DNA of 64,000 nt from Caloranaerobacter sp050286925 (GTDB lineage Bacteria > Bacillota > Clostridia > Tissierellales > Thermohalobacteraceae): contig NZ_JBFWFX010000005.1 of assembly GCF_050286925.1 (NCBI RefSeq), forward strand, positions 111,924-175,923, written 5' to 3'. A program made the translations under genes and the position numbers. Within the stretch, counting starts at the first letter, position 1. Every line of letters begins with the position of its first letter. The notes under the pieces were generated by a model, which worked only from the letters and a program-made list of their open reading frames with translations, was not told the DNA's origin and did no database searches. Shown here one piece after another: positions 44,414-53,994 of the stretch.

Positions 44414-45232
44414 ATGGATTTATTAAATAAGATTAAAGAAAGTACTGATTTTATTAAAGAAAGAATAAATATTAAACCTCAAATTGGATTAATACTTGGT
44501 TCTGGATTAGGTTCTTTAGCAGAAGAGATAGAAAATCCAACATTTATTGAATATAAAGAAATTCCTCATTTTCCTACGTCTACTGTTAAAGGACATAAAG
44601 GACGTCTTGTAATTGGTGAGTTAGAAGGTAAAAAAGTTATAGCAATGCAAGGAAGATTTCATTACTATGAAGGATATTCACTACAGGAAGTAACTTTTCC
44701 AGTTAGAGTTATGAAAGATCTAGGTGTAGAAAAAATAATTGTAACAAATGCTGCTGGAGGAGTAAATAAAGAGTTTACCCCTGGTGACCTTATGGTTATT
44801 GAAGACCATATAAATTTTGCTTTTGATAATCCATTAATAGGAAAAAACTATGAAGAATTAGGACCAAGATTTCCAGATATGTCACATGCTTATTCAGAGA
44901 GATTAATAGATCTTACATTTAGAGTAAGCGAAAATCTAGGAATACAAATGAAAAGAGGAACATATGTTTTTATGAGTGGGCCTACTTATGAAACACCAGC
45001 AGAAATAAGAATGGCATCTTTCCTTGGTGGGGATGCAGTTGGAATGTCAACTGTACCAGAAGTACTAGTTGCAGTACACTCAGGTATTGAAGTGCTAGGT
45101 ATTTCTTGTATAACAAATATGGCGGCTGGAATATTAGATCAACCATTGGATCATAGTGAAGTTATAGAAACAACTATTAAAGTAAAGAACAAGTTTATAA
45201 AATTAGTTAAAAATGTTCTTAGAGAAATTTAA
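44414..45232 (+). CDS. punA: Purine nucleoside phosphorylase (6-oxopurine type)
   Basis: Cleaves purine nucleosides with phosphate to the base and ribose 1-phosphate. A trimeric-type PNP of 272 residues: GLILGSGLG (phosphate loop), GRFHYYEG, NAAGGVN, and the base-binding residues Glu193 in SGPTYETPAE and Asn235 in CITNMAAG. Glu plus Asn selects guanosine and inosine in known enzymes. ATG 44414 follows AGGAGTGA. A second, diverged copy follows. Confidence 0.95.
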   Translation: MDLLNKIKESTDFIKERINIKPQIGLILGSGLGSLAEEIENPTFIEYKEIPHFPTSTVKGHKGRLVIGELEGKKVIAMQGRFHYYEGYSLQEVTFPVRVMKDLGVEKIIVTNAAGGVNKEFTPGDLMVIEDHINFAFDNPLIGKNYEELGPRFPDMSHAYSERLIDLTFRVSENLGIQMKRGTYVFMSGPTYETPAEIRMASFLGGDAVGMSTVPEVLVAVHSGIEVLGISCITNMAAGILDQPLDHSEVIETTIKVKNKFIKLVKNVLREI

Positions 45233-45253
45233 TTAAACTAAGGAGGTAAAAAG

Positions 45254-46084
45254 ATGAAAAATTTAATTGAGAAAATTAAAGAAACAAGTAATTACATAAA
45301 AGAAAAAGTGGATTTCAGTCCTGAAATTGGGTTAATATTAGGTTCTGGCTTAGGAACATTAGCAGATGAAATTGAAGATAGTATAATTTTAAAGTATGAA
45401 GAAATACCAAACTTCCCTGTTTCAACTGTTAAAGGACATGAAGGGAAACTTGTGTTTGGAACTTTAGAAGGTAAAAAAGTTGTAGCTATGAAAGGTAGAT
45501 TCCATTATTATGAAGGTTATTCAATGCAAGAAATTACATTCCCAGTTAGAATTATGAAAGAATTAGGCGTAAAAATGTTGTTAGTAACTAATGCTTGTGG
45601 AGGTATGAATAAAGAAAAACTTTACCCTGGAGCTTTAATGCTAATAGAAGACCATATTAATTTTATGGGAGATAATCCTTTGATTGGACCAAATTACGAA
45701 GAACTAGGACCAAGATTTCCAGATATGTCACATGCATATGATAAAGAATTAATTGAAACAGCTAAAAAAGTAGGAGATAAACTTGGAATAAAAACTGAAC
45801 AAGGTGTTTATGTTGCAATAAGTGGACCAAACTACATGTCAAGAGCAGAATTGAGTATGTTAAGAAAATTAGGTGCTGATGCTTTAGGAATGTCTACAGT
45901 TCCTGAAGTAATTGTGGCTAATCATGCAGGGTTAAGAGTTTTAGGTATTTCTTGTGTAACTGATATGGCAATTGCAGACGAAATTGAATCAATAAGTCAT
46001 GAACAAGTAATAAAAGTAGCTAATGAAACTAGACCAAGATTTATACAGCTTGTTAAGGGAATAGTTAAAGAGGTGATATTATAA
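45254..46084 (+). CDS. PNP paralogue with altered base-binding residues
   Basis: A tandem paralogue of punA, 276 residues, with the same phosphate loop (LILGSGLG) and GRFHYYEG. The base site differs: the Glu of SGPTYET is Met195 in SGPNYMSRAE, and Asn is replaced by Asp237 in CVTDMAIAD. The SRAE and TD pattern is that of methylthioadenosine phosphorylases, where Asp selects 6-aminopurines. It may act on adenosine or methylthioadenosine; this is inference from residues. ATG follows AAGGAGGT. It overlaps pdp by one base. Confidence 0.85.
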   Translation: MKNLIEKIKETSNYIKEKVDFSPEIGLILGSGLGTLADEIEDSIILKYEEIPNFPVSTVKGHEGKLVFGTLEGKKVVAMKGRFHYYEGYSMQEITFPVRIMKELGVKMLLVTNACGGMNKEKLYPGALMLIEDHINFMGDNPLIGPNYEELGPRFPDMSHAYDKELIETAKKVGDKLGIKTEQGVYVAISGPNYMSRAELSMLRKLGADALGMSTVPEVIVANHAGLRVLGISCVTDMAIADEIESISHEQVIKVANETRPRFIQLVKGIVKEVIL

Positions 46085-47397
46085 TGAGAATGTACGATAT
46101 AATAAAAAAGAAAAGAGATGGTTTTGAATTAACTAAAGAAGAAATTGAATTTTTTGTAGAAGGGTATACCAAAGGAGATATTCCAGATTATCAAATTTCA
46201 GCACTTTTAATGGCAATCTTTTTTAATAAAATGACAAAAAGAGAAACTGTTGATTTAACTAAAGCTATGTTAGATTCAGGAGATAAAATTGATTTATCAA
46301 ATATAGAAGGTATTAAAGTAGACAAACACAGTACTGGAGGAGTAGGCGATAAAACAACATTAGTTTTAGGACCTATGGTTGCAGCTTGTGGACTTCCAGT
46401 AGCTAAAATGTCAGGAAGAGGACTTGGACATACGGGAGGAACTTTAGATAAATTAGAATCTATTAAAGGTTTGAGGATAGAGCTTAGCAAAGATGAATTT
46501 GCAAGAAATGTAAATAATATAAATATTGCAGTTTGTGGTCAGACAGGAGATATTGCACCTGCTGACAAAAAACTTTATGCTTTAAGAGATGTTACTGCGA
46601 CAGTAGATAATATATCTTTGATTGCAAGTAGTATCATGAGCAAGAAGCTAGCAGTAGGTTCTGATGGAATTGTATTAGATGTAAAAGTTGGTAGTGGAGC
46701 TTTTATGAAAGATTTTGATAACGCATATAAATTAGCAGAGGAAATGGTAGATATAGGTAACAGTATGGGGAGAAAAACAGTTGCTGTAATTTCTAACATG
46801 GATGAACCACTAGGATATGCAGTAGGTAATGCATTAGAGGTTAAAGAAGCTATTGAGACGTTAAGAAATAATGGACCAGAAGATTTAGTAGAACTTTGCT
46901 TAACGTTAGGTTCACATATGTTAGTTATTGGTAATAAAGCTAAAGATTTAAATGAAGCAAGAGAAAAACTAATAGATGTTTTAGAAAGTGGTAAAGCTTA
47001 TGAAAAATTTATAGAGTTTGTGGAAGCACAAGGAGGAGATGTTAATTACGTAAAAGATACATCTTTATTACCACAGGCTAAATATGTTTTAGAAGTGAAA
47101 AGTGATGAAGAAGGTTATGTACAGTCAATAAATGCAGAAGAAGTTGGTAAATGTGCATTGTTTTTAGGTGCTGGACGTGAAACAAAAGAGAGTGAAATAG
47201 ATTTATCAGCAGGTATAGTTTTAGCAAAAAAAGTAGATGATAAGGTTTCTAAAGGTGAAATTTTAGCGTATGTTCATTCTAATGATAAGGAAAAAGGTGA
47301 AGAAATAGTAGAAAGATTGAAAAATATAATTAAAATTGGTGAAAAGAATAAAGATGAGAAAAAGTTAATATTTACAATTGTAGAAAAAAATAGTTAA
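46084..47397 (+). CDS. pdp: Pyrimidine-nucleoside phosphorylase
   Basis: Phosphorolyses uridine, deoxyuridine and thymidine. The 437 residues match family length: the signature SGRGLGHTGGTLDKLESI, phosphate-binding KHSTGGVGDKTTL and SSIMSKKLAVGSDGIVLDVK (core MSKKLAVGSDG). It ends the deoB operon at a strong terminator. The following island separates it from dacF, to which pdp is commonly adjacent in Clostridia. Confidence 0.97.
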   Translation: MRMYDIIKKKRDGFELTKEEIEFFVEGYTKGDIPDYQISALLMAIFFNKMTKRETVDLTKAMLDSGDKIDLSNIEGIKVDKHSTGGVGDKTTLVLGPMVAACGLPVAKMSGRGLGHTGGTLDKLESIKGLRIELSKDEFARNVNNINIAVCGQTGDIAPADKKLYALRDVTATVDNISLIASSIMSKKLAVGSDGIVLDVKVGSGAFMKDFDNAYKLAEEMVDIGNSMGRKTVAVISNMDEPLGYAVGNALEVKEAIETLRNNGPEDLVELCLTLGSHMLVIGNKAKDLNEAREKLIDVLESGKAYEKFIEFVEAQGGDVNYVKDTSLLPQAKYVLEVKSDEEGYVQSINAEEVGKCALFLGAGRETKESEIDLSAGIVLAKKVDDKVSKGEILAYVHSNDKEKGEEIVERLKNIIKIGEKNKDEKKLIFTIVEKNS

Positions 47398-47437
47398 GAG
47401 GTTATCTATATAGATAACCTCTTAACTATTTTTTGTA
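47389..47437 (+). terminator. Strong bidirectional-looking terminator after pdp
   Basis: A perfect 18-bp stem (47389-47406 with 47413-47430, loop TATATA) followed by TTTTTG; the left arm starts in the last codons of pdp. It marks the left edge of the accessory island. Confidence 0.93.
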
Positions 47438-47611
47438 TTTTATCTTCAGCTTGAAAATCCTTACCAAGTAAAAAGTAAGAACTTTCATTATGTTAGCTAA
47501 AATTTTTTATTTGCTGGTTTAACGAACAAAATAAAAAAGAGAAATATACACATGGAAGAGATTTAAAATGGAATCCATACGTATATACAAAAGCATAGAG
47601 GGCAATGGAGG

Positions 47612-48429
47612 ATGATAAGTTTGCAGCAAAAAGCAGAAATCTTACTAAAATATTTTAGAGAGGGTGAATCACAGAGAGAAATAAGTAGAACATTAGGTAT
47701 CTCAAGAAAAACAGTAAGAAAATATATTAAAGAATTTGAAGAGAAATTAGAAAAATTAGGGAGAGAAAGAGATGAAAACAAGATACTTTTGCTAATCGAA
47801 GAAATGGTATCAAAATCTAAATATGATACATAAAAAAGAAAAAGAATTAAACTACCAGACGAAGTTATTGAAATAATAGATAATTGTCTTAAAGAAAATG
47901 AAAAAAGAAACTTTCAGGTAAATCAAAGCAAATAATGAAAAAGATAGATATTTATGAGTATTTAATAGAAAAAGGGTATGATATAGGTTATACAACTGTT
48001 TGTAACTATATTAGAGAGAAAGGAGAGATTAAAAAAGCTTTTATTAGGCAGGAATATATATTAGGAGAAACTTTAGAATTTGATTGGGGTGAGGTTAAAC
48101 TAAATATTGATGGAAAAGATACAGTGCTTAACATGGGACTATTTACAACTGCATCAGTGGATTATTGATATTAATCATTTCATACATATATTAAAAAAGA
48201 AGCCTGGGGCACTTCACTTAAGTGCTGGAAGACACCAAATGTGTCCAGAGCTTCAACAAATATACCATTAAAAAGATTTGTTGCTAATACAGACAATATC
48301 AAAAGCATAATTTTAAAAAGACCTCCTAGTAGCGAAGACTATTCATCAGACAAGGATAATGAAATTGAAAAAGTTTCTATTAATTTAATTCGGAGGATAT
48401 TTTTACAGAAAATTTTGAAATTGAATTGA
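47612..48429 (+). pseudogene. Degraded IS21-family transposase (istA remnant)
   Basis: Fragments of an IstA transposase in one direction. Residues from 47612 show the N-terminal helix-turn-helix (QREISRTLGISRKTVRKYI). An in-frame stop at 47831 interrupts it, KRKRIKLPDEVIEI continues in the same frame, and a frameshift near 47910 leads into KKIDIYEYLIEKGYDIGYTT and the first strand of the catalytic domain, FDWGEVKLNIDG. A stop follows at 48166. A short piece after it, HFIHILKKKPGALHLSA, looks like the C-terminal part, so the catalytic core is deleted. No istB is seen. The segment 48241-48429 is less certain. Confidence 0.8.
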
Positions 48430-48665
48430 CATACAAACTGATAATTTATATAATGAAAACAAACAGTAAAAATTTAGTAAATTATATGATTTGACCACAA
48501 ATAGCTGGTAATTGTTTGGTAATTTTTTACAACAAGTAATTTCTTTTAATAATTTTTTCTTTTAAAAAAACTATGTAATTATTCCTTATAAACCCTTGAT
48601 ATTGCTGGTGTTTCGGGCATTTTATGTATAATATAAGTTATTTTACAAAAAGGTGGTAATTACAT

Positions 48666-49130
48666 ATGTTTATTAAAAATAATTTTCAGCAATTGTCATT
48701 AAATGATTCAATAAATAATATGCCTAAATACTAAAAAAATATTAGATAAAAGTTGGTCTAATGCTTTTCAAAAATATATTTTTCCTGATGTTAATGAAGA
48801 GCTTTTTTCTGTTCTCTATAGTGATAATCCTGCTTTCAGACCTAATTCTCCAGTAAATGTTATCATAGGGTTATTAATTTTAAAAGAAGCATTTCAATTA
48901 ACTGATGAAGAATTAATTAGTTCATTGTATTTTGATTTTAGATTTTAGCATGCTTTAAGAACTACCAATTGTCTGTATTAACAACAAATCTTTTTAAATG
49001 AAAGAACCAGAATATATAAAACTAACAAACCAGAAAGCAGATGTTGAAGGAATTCCATCAGTATTCAGAAGAAGGTATAAAATAGATACCATGTCTATCA
49101 GAGGATTAGTGCGCCGATATTATATGCAAA
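48666..49130 (+). pseudogene. Degraded IS1182-type transposase remnant
   Basis: An ATG at 48666 behind AAAGGTGG begins FIKNNFQQLSLNDS, then a stop. In another frame from 48739, KILDKSWSNAFQKYIFP and SVLYSDNPAFRPNSPVNVII plus LTDEELISSLYFDFRF match the DUF772 N-terminal part of IS1182/IS1380-like transposases. A stop follows FRF, after which HALRTTN continues in frame. The rest (to about 49130) is short broken pieces. The element cannot be functional. The 230 bases before it hold nothing that I recognise. Confidence 0.78.
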
Positions 49131-49252
49131 TTAAGAAAATAGCTAAGGCATATTAGTTAAGAAATTTGATTTAAAAAATTAGTTTTTGTGTTTTAATCAT
49201 TATATAATAAAAGGAATGTACTTAAAAGAATAATGAAAATGGTGATTAAACT

Positions 49253-50944
49253 ATGGATATTAAAAGAGTTTTAAATATATATTGGAAATTTATTCGTCCT
49301 TATTTGTTTAATCAAATACTAGTTTTGTTTCTTATTATTTTATCTTCTTTTTTTACTTTATATTTACCTTATATATTTAAGATGATAATAGATAATTTGC
49401 TGACTACTAAAAGTATTGAATTGTTATTGAGGAATGTATTTTATTTTGTTATTTGTTATTTATTACAATCACTATTCCAAATATTAAAGATAAGGAAACT
49501 TTCATATATTAGAAACAGGTTAGATTACGATTTGACTTTAGAATTATTAAAAAAAATATTAAATTTTGATGTACATTTTTACCACAAGGTAAAAATCGGT
49601 GAATTAATTCAAAGAGTGATGAATGAAGTAACAGAGGTAAAAAATATATTTAGTGATTTACTCATAAGTTTTATTACACAATTGGTTAATTTTTTTATTG
49701 TTTTACTGATAATGTTTAAATTAAATATGAGTTTAACATTTTTAGTATTGGCTGCAGTCCCATTTATAGTTGCACATTTAATGTATTTTAATCCCAAATT
49801 CAAAAAAACTCAGACTGAAATAAAAATAAAGACTTCTTTACTTACTAATAGTTTACAAGATTATCTTCAAGGTATCGATGTAATAAAATCACACCGTAAA
49901 GAAAGTTATGTATTGTACTTATTATTAAGAAAACTTCATTTTCTTATATTGGGTTTTTGTAAAGCTGTATATTTACAGGTACTAAATGGACAAGTTATGT
50001 CACTTATTAACCTAGTTATACCTGTATTATTATTAATTTTTGGTGGAATAAATGTCATTCAAGGGGAGATGAGTATTGGTTCTTTTGTTGCTATATATAC
50101 ATATATCAATAAATTATATAGCCCTATAAGATCTATAGTAAATATAAATATTCAATTACAAAAGGCTTTTGCTGCTTTAGAACGTTATGTTGATATAATT
50201 GAACATCCAATTGTTAATAAAAAAGGTGTGTATAAGTTAAATGATTTAAAAAAAGGAATAACGGTCAACAATGTGAGCTATATTTATCCAAATGGAGAAG
50301 TTGGAATAGAGAATTTATCATTTGAACTTAATAAAGGAGAAATAATTGCTTTGATAGGAAGAAATGGTGTTGGTAAATCCACAATATTAAATATACTACA
50401 GGGGATTTATCTTCCTACAACGGGTACGGTGTTGATAGATGGTGTTCCTCTTAATAATGTTTGTGAAAAAAGTCTTAAAAAATTAATAGGTTTTGTTCCG
50501 CAAAATAGTTATCTATTTAATACTACTATTCAAAAGAATATCACACTGGGTTGGGGCTGGAATAAGAACATTGAAAAATTAGCTAAAGTATTAAATATTC
50601 ATGATTATATCCTGAGTCTTAAAGAAGGTTATCAAACTAAAGTAGAAAGAAATGGAGAAGATTTTTCAGGTGGACAAAAACAAAAAATAACTATCTTGCG
50701 AGCATTATATAATGACCCTGTTATTATTTTATTGGATGAATCTACTTCTGCAATTGATAATAGTTCAGAAAAAGCATTTTTCGAATATTTAAGGAATATA
50801 AAGGGAGATAAATTGATAGTTTTTGTTACTCATAATAAAGATTTATTGAAATATGCAGATAGAATTATTGATCTTGATAATCAAAGTATTAAAAAGAAAG
50901 GGGGAGAATATGCCTCTAATAAATCAGCAATACCAATATTATAA
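49253..50944 (+). CDS. ABC exporter (fused permease-ATPase) of the peptide locus
   Basis: A 563-residue half-transporter: six membrane helices (about 15-305) followed by an ATPase domain with Walker A LIGRNGVGKST, signature FSGGQKQK, Walker B VIILLDEST and the switch histidine in VTHNKD. There is no N-terminal C39 peptidase domain, so leader removal must come from elsewhere if this exports a modified peptide. It overlaps the next radical SAM gene by 35 bases, which indicates coupled translation and supports a shared function. Substrate inferred. Confidence 0.88.
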   Translation: MDIKRVLNIYWKFIRPYLFNQILVLFLIILSSFFTLYLPYIFKMIIDNLLTTKSIELLLRNVFYFVICYLLQSLFQILKIRKLSYIRNRLDYDLTLELLKKILNFDVHFYHKVKIGELIQRVMNEVTEVKNIFSDLLISFITQLVNFFIVLLIMFKLNMSLTFLVLAAVPFIVAHLMYFNPKFKKTQTEIKIKTSLLTNSLQDYLQGIDVIKSHRKESYVLYLLLRKLHFLILGFCKAVYLQVLNGQVMSLINLVIPVLLLIFGGINVIQGEMSIGSFVAIYTYINKLYSPIRSIVNINIQLQKAFAALERYVDIIEHPIVNKKGVYKLNDLKKGITVNNVSYIYPNGEVGIENLSFELNKGEIIALIGRNGVGKSTILNILQGIYLPTTGTVLIDGVPLNNVCEKSLKKLIGFVPQNSYLFNTTIQKNITLGWGWNKNIEKLAKVLNIHDYILSLKEGYQTKVERNGEDFSGGQKQKITILRALYNDPVIILLDESTSAIDNSSEKAFFEYLRNIKGDKLIVFVTHNKDLLKYADRIIDLDNQSIKKKGGEYASNKSAIPIL

Positions 50945-52244
50945 GCGTGAAGAAAATTATCTTCTTATATTTCCAGAGATACCTTATTGGCTGGTTACAA
51001 AAAAAGGTGGATTTAAATTAGTACAATTACTTACGAAACATGATTCAATAGCTGATGTTGTTAATATTTTAAAAAAAGAATTTGATTTGACTGATCCTGA
51101 GAATATAGTATTAAATCTTTTTAATCAATTAAAAAAAGTTGAAAATAAACATAAAGAAAATAATTGCAAAGCTATCGGTAAAGAAATTAGAAAAATTAGT
51201 ATTGCTGAAATTGTTTTAAGCAGGAAATGTAATTTGAATTGCATGGCTTGTTATAGAAATTGTAGTCCTTCCGATAATAGAGTTCTCAGTAAAAAAGAAA
51301 TATATAAATTTTTAAAAGGAATTAAACACATTTCTGATGATACTTGTGAAATCGGTTTTGTAGGAGGAGAACCTTTATTACATTGGGATTTGTTAGTTTA
51401 TAGTATTAATGCTGCAAGAAAATTAGGATATAAAAATTTCTATATGGATACAAATGCTACTTTAATCACTGAAAAAAAAGCAAAAGCATTATTTGATCTT
51501 GGGATAAAGGAAGTTACAGTATTATTAGATGGAGTATCCTCTAATGTACATGAGTTAACAAGAGACAAAAATGTCTTTCATCAAATAATAAGAGGTATTA
51601 GGATATTAAGGGATACTGGAATTGTAGTTACTGTGAGAATGACAGTTCATAATCAGAATAAAATGCAAATAGAAGGGTTTATTAAGTTTTGTGTTGATGA
51701 AAAAGTATATCCTTCTATTAATCCTTTAGCTCCATTGGGTAGAGCTCAAAACCTAACATATGATCCTGTATCTTTAAAAGAAATTTTTATAAGTCTCAAG
51801 AACATGGTTAAACGAGGTGTTATATCAGAACACCAGGCTATAAAAAGTATTTATCATTTTTTCATTAATGACGTTAGTAATTTAAGTTGCAAAAGAAATT
51901 GTGGTATTGGTTTCAAGTCTGTCTTGTTGAATAATAATGGTGATATTTATCCATGTATAGAAAGCTTATGTTCTGAGAAATTTGTTATGGGTTCTATTAA
52001 AGTAAATAGTTTTATTGATATATGGTGTAATTCAAAAATAAGAAAAATTCTATCTAATTTAGATTCAGATACATTCAGTAAATGCAACAAATGTGATTTA
52101 AAATTTATTTGTGCAGGACATTGTAGAGCTTTATCTTTTCATTCAACCAAAAAATTTGATGCACCGTTTATATGGTGCAAAAGTATACATGATACTTATA
52201 TTGAGGCAATGTGGTCCGTTGCGGAATTAAAAAATATATGTTAA
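50910..52244 (+). CDS. Radical SAM/SPASM peptide maturase with N-terminal PqqD-like domain (first copy)
   Basis: A 444-residue protein. Residues 1-85 look like a PqqD/RRE peptide-binding domain and carry YLLIFPEIPYWLV. The radical SAM core binds its cluster through C107-x3-C111-x2-C114 (KCNLNCMAC), followed by GFVGGEPLLHW. The C-terminal SPASM region has Cys in KRNCGIGF, YPCIESLC, FSKCNKCDLKFICAGHC, enough for auxiliary clusters. ATG 50910 follows AAAGGGGGAGA within the exporter gene. Expected to modify the 48-residue peptide encoded downstream; the chemistry is not predictable. Confidence 0.88.
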   Translation: MPLINQQYQYYKREENYLLIFPEIPYWLVTKKGGFKLVQLLTKHDSIADVVNILKKEFDLTDPENIVLNLFNQLKKVENKHKENNCKAIGKEIRKISIAEIVLSRKCNLNCMACYRNCSPSDNRVLSKKEIYKFLKGIKHISDDTCEIGFVGGEPLLHWDLLVYSINAARKLGYKNFYMDTNATLITEKKAKALFDLGIKEVTVLLDGVSSNVHELTRDKNVFHQIIRGIRILRDTGIVVTVRMTVHNQNKMQIEGFIKFCVDEKVYPSINPLAPLGRAQNLTYDPVSLKEIFISLKNMVKRGVISEHQAIKSIYHFFINDVSNLSCKRNCGIGFKSVLLNNNGDIYPCIESLCSEKFVMGSIKVNSFIDIWCNSKIRKILSNLDSDTFSKCNKCDLKFICAGHCRALSFHSTKKFDAPFIWCKSIHDTYIEAMWSVAELKNIC

Positions 52245-52257
52245 GGAGGGAGCGATT

Positions 52258-53700
52258 ATGACTTATTCTGCTCCATCATACATAGCTTTAGAATTAACCG
52301 GAGATTGTAATTTGAATTGTAAACATTGTTATGGAAATTTTCCTCGCAAACAAGAGGGTGAATTTACGACTCAAGAGGTTTGTGATTTGATTGATGAATT
52401 ATACAAATTTGGTGTATTTCGCCTGGAATTAGGTGGTGGAGAACCAAGCCTTAGAGATGATTTTATAGAAATACTCAGATTTGCTAATCAGTATCCTGAT
52501 TTAAATTTGACAATTGTTACAAATGGTTGTTCCTGGACTGAAAAGGACATAGTTGAAGTAGCTTCACTTACCAAAAATAAGAAAATGATTCATTTATCTA
52601 TGGATGGTTATGACCCTGATAGTTATTCAATATTACGTAGAAATAAAAAAGCTTTCCAGAAAGCTTTAGAGACAACAAAACTAATGTTAAAGCATGGTAT
52701 TGATGTGCGTTGGAATTATGCTGTAGGGAAAAAGACATATAAAAACTTAAAGAGAACAATAAATTTAGCTAAGGAACTAGGAGTCAGACATATAAGGCTT
52801 ATGTTACTCTATAATACTGGTAGAGCAGCTGCAGAACAAGAAATGGGTTTTAATTATACCGAGTTTCAACAGTTTATGGTAGATTATGTTGAAGACATAT
52901 CCGTAAATTCTCCTGTTTCTGTCAGTCTTGCTTTGACACAACCTTTTGAATATTTTGTTCCTTTAATGGAAAAAGGTTACAGTAAAGAGGACGTATTCAG
53001 AAGAATACCTAATGCTGCATCTTATTTAGACGATAAAAATTACAAAAGCCAAACCGATCTTGCTTGTAGTGCTGGTAGACTTCAAAGTGCAATTTCGCCT
53101 ACTGGAGATATGTTTTTTTGTTGTGTTTTAAGTTGTCGACCAGAATTTGCAGGTGGGAATATATTTGAAACTTCTCTACCAGATATATGGAATAATAGTC
53201 CTATGTATAAGTGGATTAGAAATTTAAGGTTAAAGGATTTAAATACAGATTGTGATGAATGCAAATACAAGCATATTTGTGGAGGTGGTTGTAGGGCTAG
53301 AGCACTTTTTAGTTCTGGAGATTTTTTAGGCCCAGATCCTTTATGTCCTTTTGTTTCTAAAAAACAAAAGGAAAATGTTCCTATTCCATTTATTGATAAA
53401 ACACCTATAGATGAAGTACGTTCTATAATAAAATCTGATTCAATTGAAACTTTTTCTGTTGAATATAATGGAAATGTTATTAGAGTGCGTCCTGAAGAAT
53501 TTGGAGCATCTTTATATATACCTGACCACAGTTATCTGGATGTTAATAATTATGGCTTTGAAATATTAGAATCAATATATAAATTAAAAAGTAAAAGTAA
53601 GGCAATCAACTTTCTTACACAAAAGTATAATGTATCTAAGAAAAAGATGGAAGATATTGTTGATAGTTTTTTAACTAATATAGTAACATCTTCTAAATGA
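52258..53700 (+). CDS. Radical SAM/SPASM protein with C-terminal PqqD-like domain
   Basis: A 480-residue protein. The radical SAM core starts at residue 5 with C17-x3-C21-x2-C24 (CNLNCKHC) and ELGGGEPSLRDD. SPASM cysteines occur in LACSAGRLQ, FFCCVLSC, and DCDECKYKHICGGGCRAR. From about residue 395 a PqqD-like helical domain follows (VNNYGFEILESIYKLKSK; YNVSKKKMEDIVDSFL). The domain order is the reverse of its two neighbours, so it represents a different maturase type. Strong ribosome site AAGGAGGGAG. Immediately precedes the peptide gene. Confidence 0.88.
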   Translation: MTYSAPSYIALELTGDCNLNCKHCYGNFPRKQEGEFTTQEVCDLIDELYKFGVFRLELGGGEPSLRDDFIEILRFANQYPDLNLTIVTNGCSWTEKDIVEVASLTKNKKMIHLSMDGYDPDSYSILRRNKKAFQKALETTKLMLKHGIDVRWNYAVGKKTYKNLKRTINLAKELGVRHIRLMLLYNTGRAAAEQEMGFNYTEFQQFMVDYVEDISVNSPVSVSLALTQPFEYFVPLMEKGYSKEDVFRRIPNAASYLDDKNYKSQTDLACSAGRLQSAISPTGDMFFCCVLSCRPEFAGGNIFETSLPDIWNNSPMYKWIRNLRLKDLNTDCDECKYKHICGGGCRARALFSSGDFLGPDPLCPFVSKKQKENVPIPFIDKTPIDEVRSIIKSDSIETFSVEYNGNVIRVRPEEFGASLYIPDHSYLDVNNYGFEILESIYKLKSKSKAINFLTQKYNVSKKKMEDIVDSFLTNIVTSSK

Positions 53701-53708
53701 TAAGATTT

Positions 53709-53750
53709 AAAAAGGTAATAATTCTTAGACTCTCAAAGCCCCTTTTTTTT
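53709..53750 (+). terminator. Terminator-like hairpin holding the left inverted-repeat arm in its loop
   Basis: AAAAAGG (53709-53715) can pair with CCTTTTT (53741-53747), followed by further T. The 25-base loop contains TTAGACTCTCAAAGC, which is repeated inverted after the peptide gene. The stem is AT-rich and weak, so termination may be partial and could be altered by pairing of the loop. Confidence 0.5.
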
Positions 53751-53966
53751 ATTTTGTAAAAAGTATTTGAGAAAGGAGGTGAATTCTGTGGGTCAAGAAT
53801 TTAAAGTAGTTGGGTGTGACTCCTTTACTCCTGATTTCACCCAATCTTCTGCAAGTGTACTCTGGTATAAAGCTGGTCAGACTGTGATAGTGATTTCCGA
53901 AACTGAAGTAGAAGAAGATACTGCAACCAAATAATTAATTAGAATTGTGGAGCTTTGAGAGTCTAA
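53725..53966. repeat. 15-bp perfect inverted repeat bracketing the peptide gene
   Basis: TTAGACTCTCAAAGC (53725-53739) recurs inverted as GCTTTGAGAGTCTAA (53952-53966). The 212 bases between hold only the peptide gene and its ribosome site. In RNA the arms could form a long-range stem; in DNA they could be ends of a small cassette. Confidence 0.9.
53788..53934 (+). CDS. Candidate RiPP precursor peptide, 48 residues
   Basis: GTG 53788 follows a near-ideal GAAAGGAGGTGA and opens a 48-residue frame ending at TAA 53932. The peptide begins MGQEFKVVGCDSF, has a central SASVLWYKAGQ and ends in the acidic ETEVEEDTATK. There is one cysteine (C10), one Trp (26) and one Tyr (27). GC content is about 40 per cent, clearly above its neighbours. 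It lies between radical SAM genes that carry peptide-binding domains and near an exporter, which is the reason for calling it a precursor. I recognise no known precursor family, and which part is leader or core is not clear. Confidence 0.75.
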   Translation: MGQEFKVVGCDSFTPDFTQSSASVLWYKAGQTVIVISETEVEEDTATK

Positions 53967-53994
53967 TAATATATTTATGAAAGGTATGAATATT

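Noticed and set aside
52258..53700. Assignment of the middle radical SAM protein to heme synthesis (AhbD/NirJ-like)
   Set aside because: General similarity exists through the SPASM pattern, but the PqqD-like tail and peptide-locus context fit peptide maturation better.
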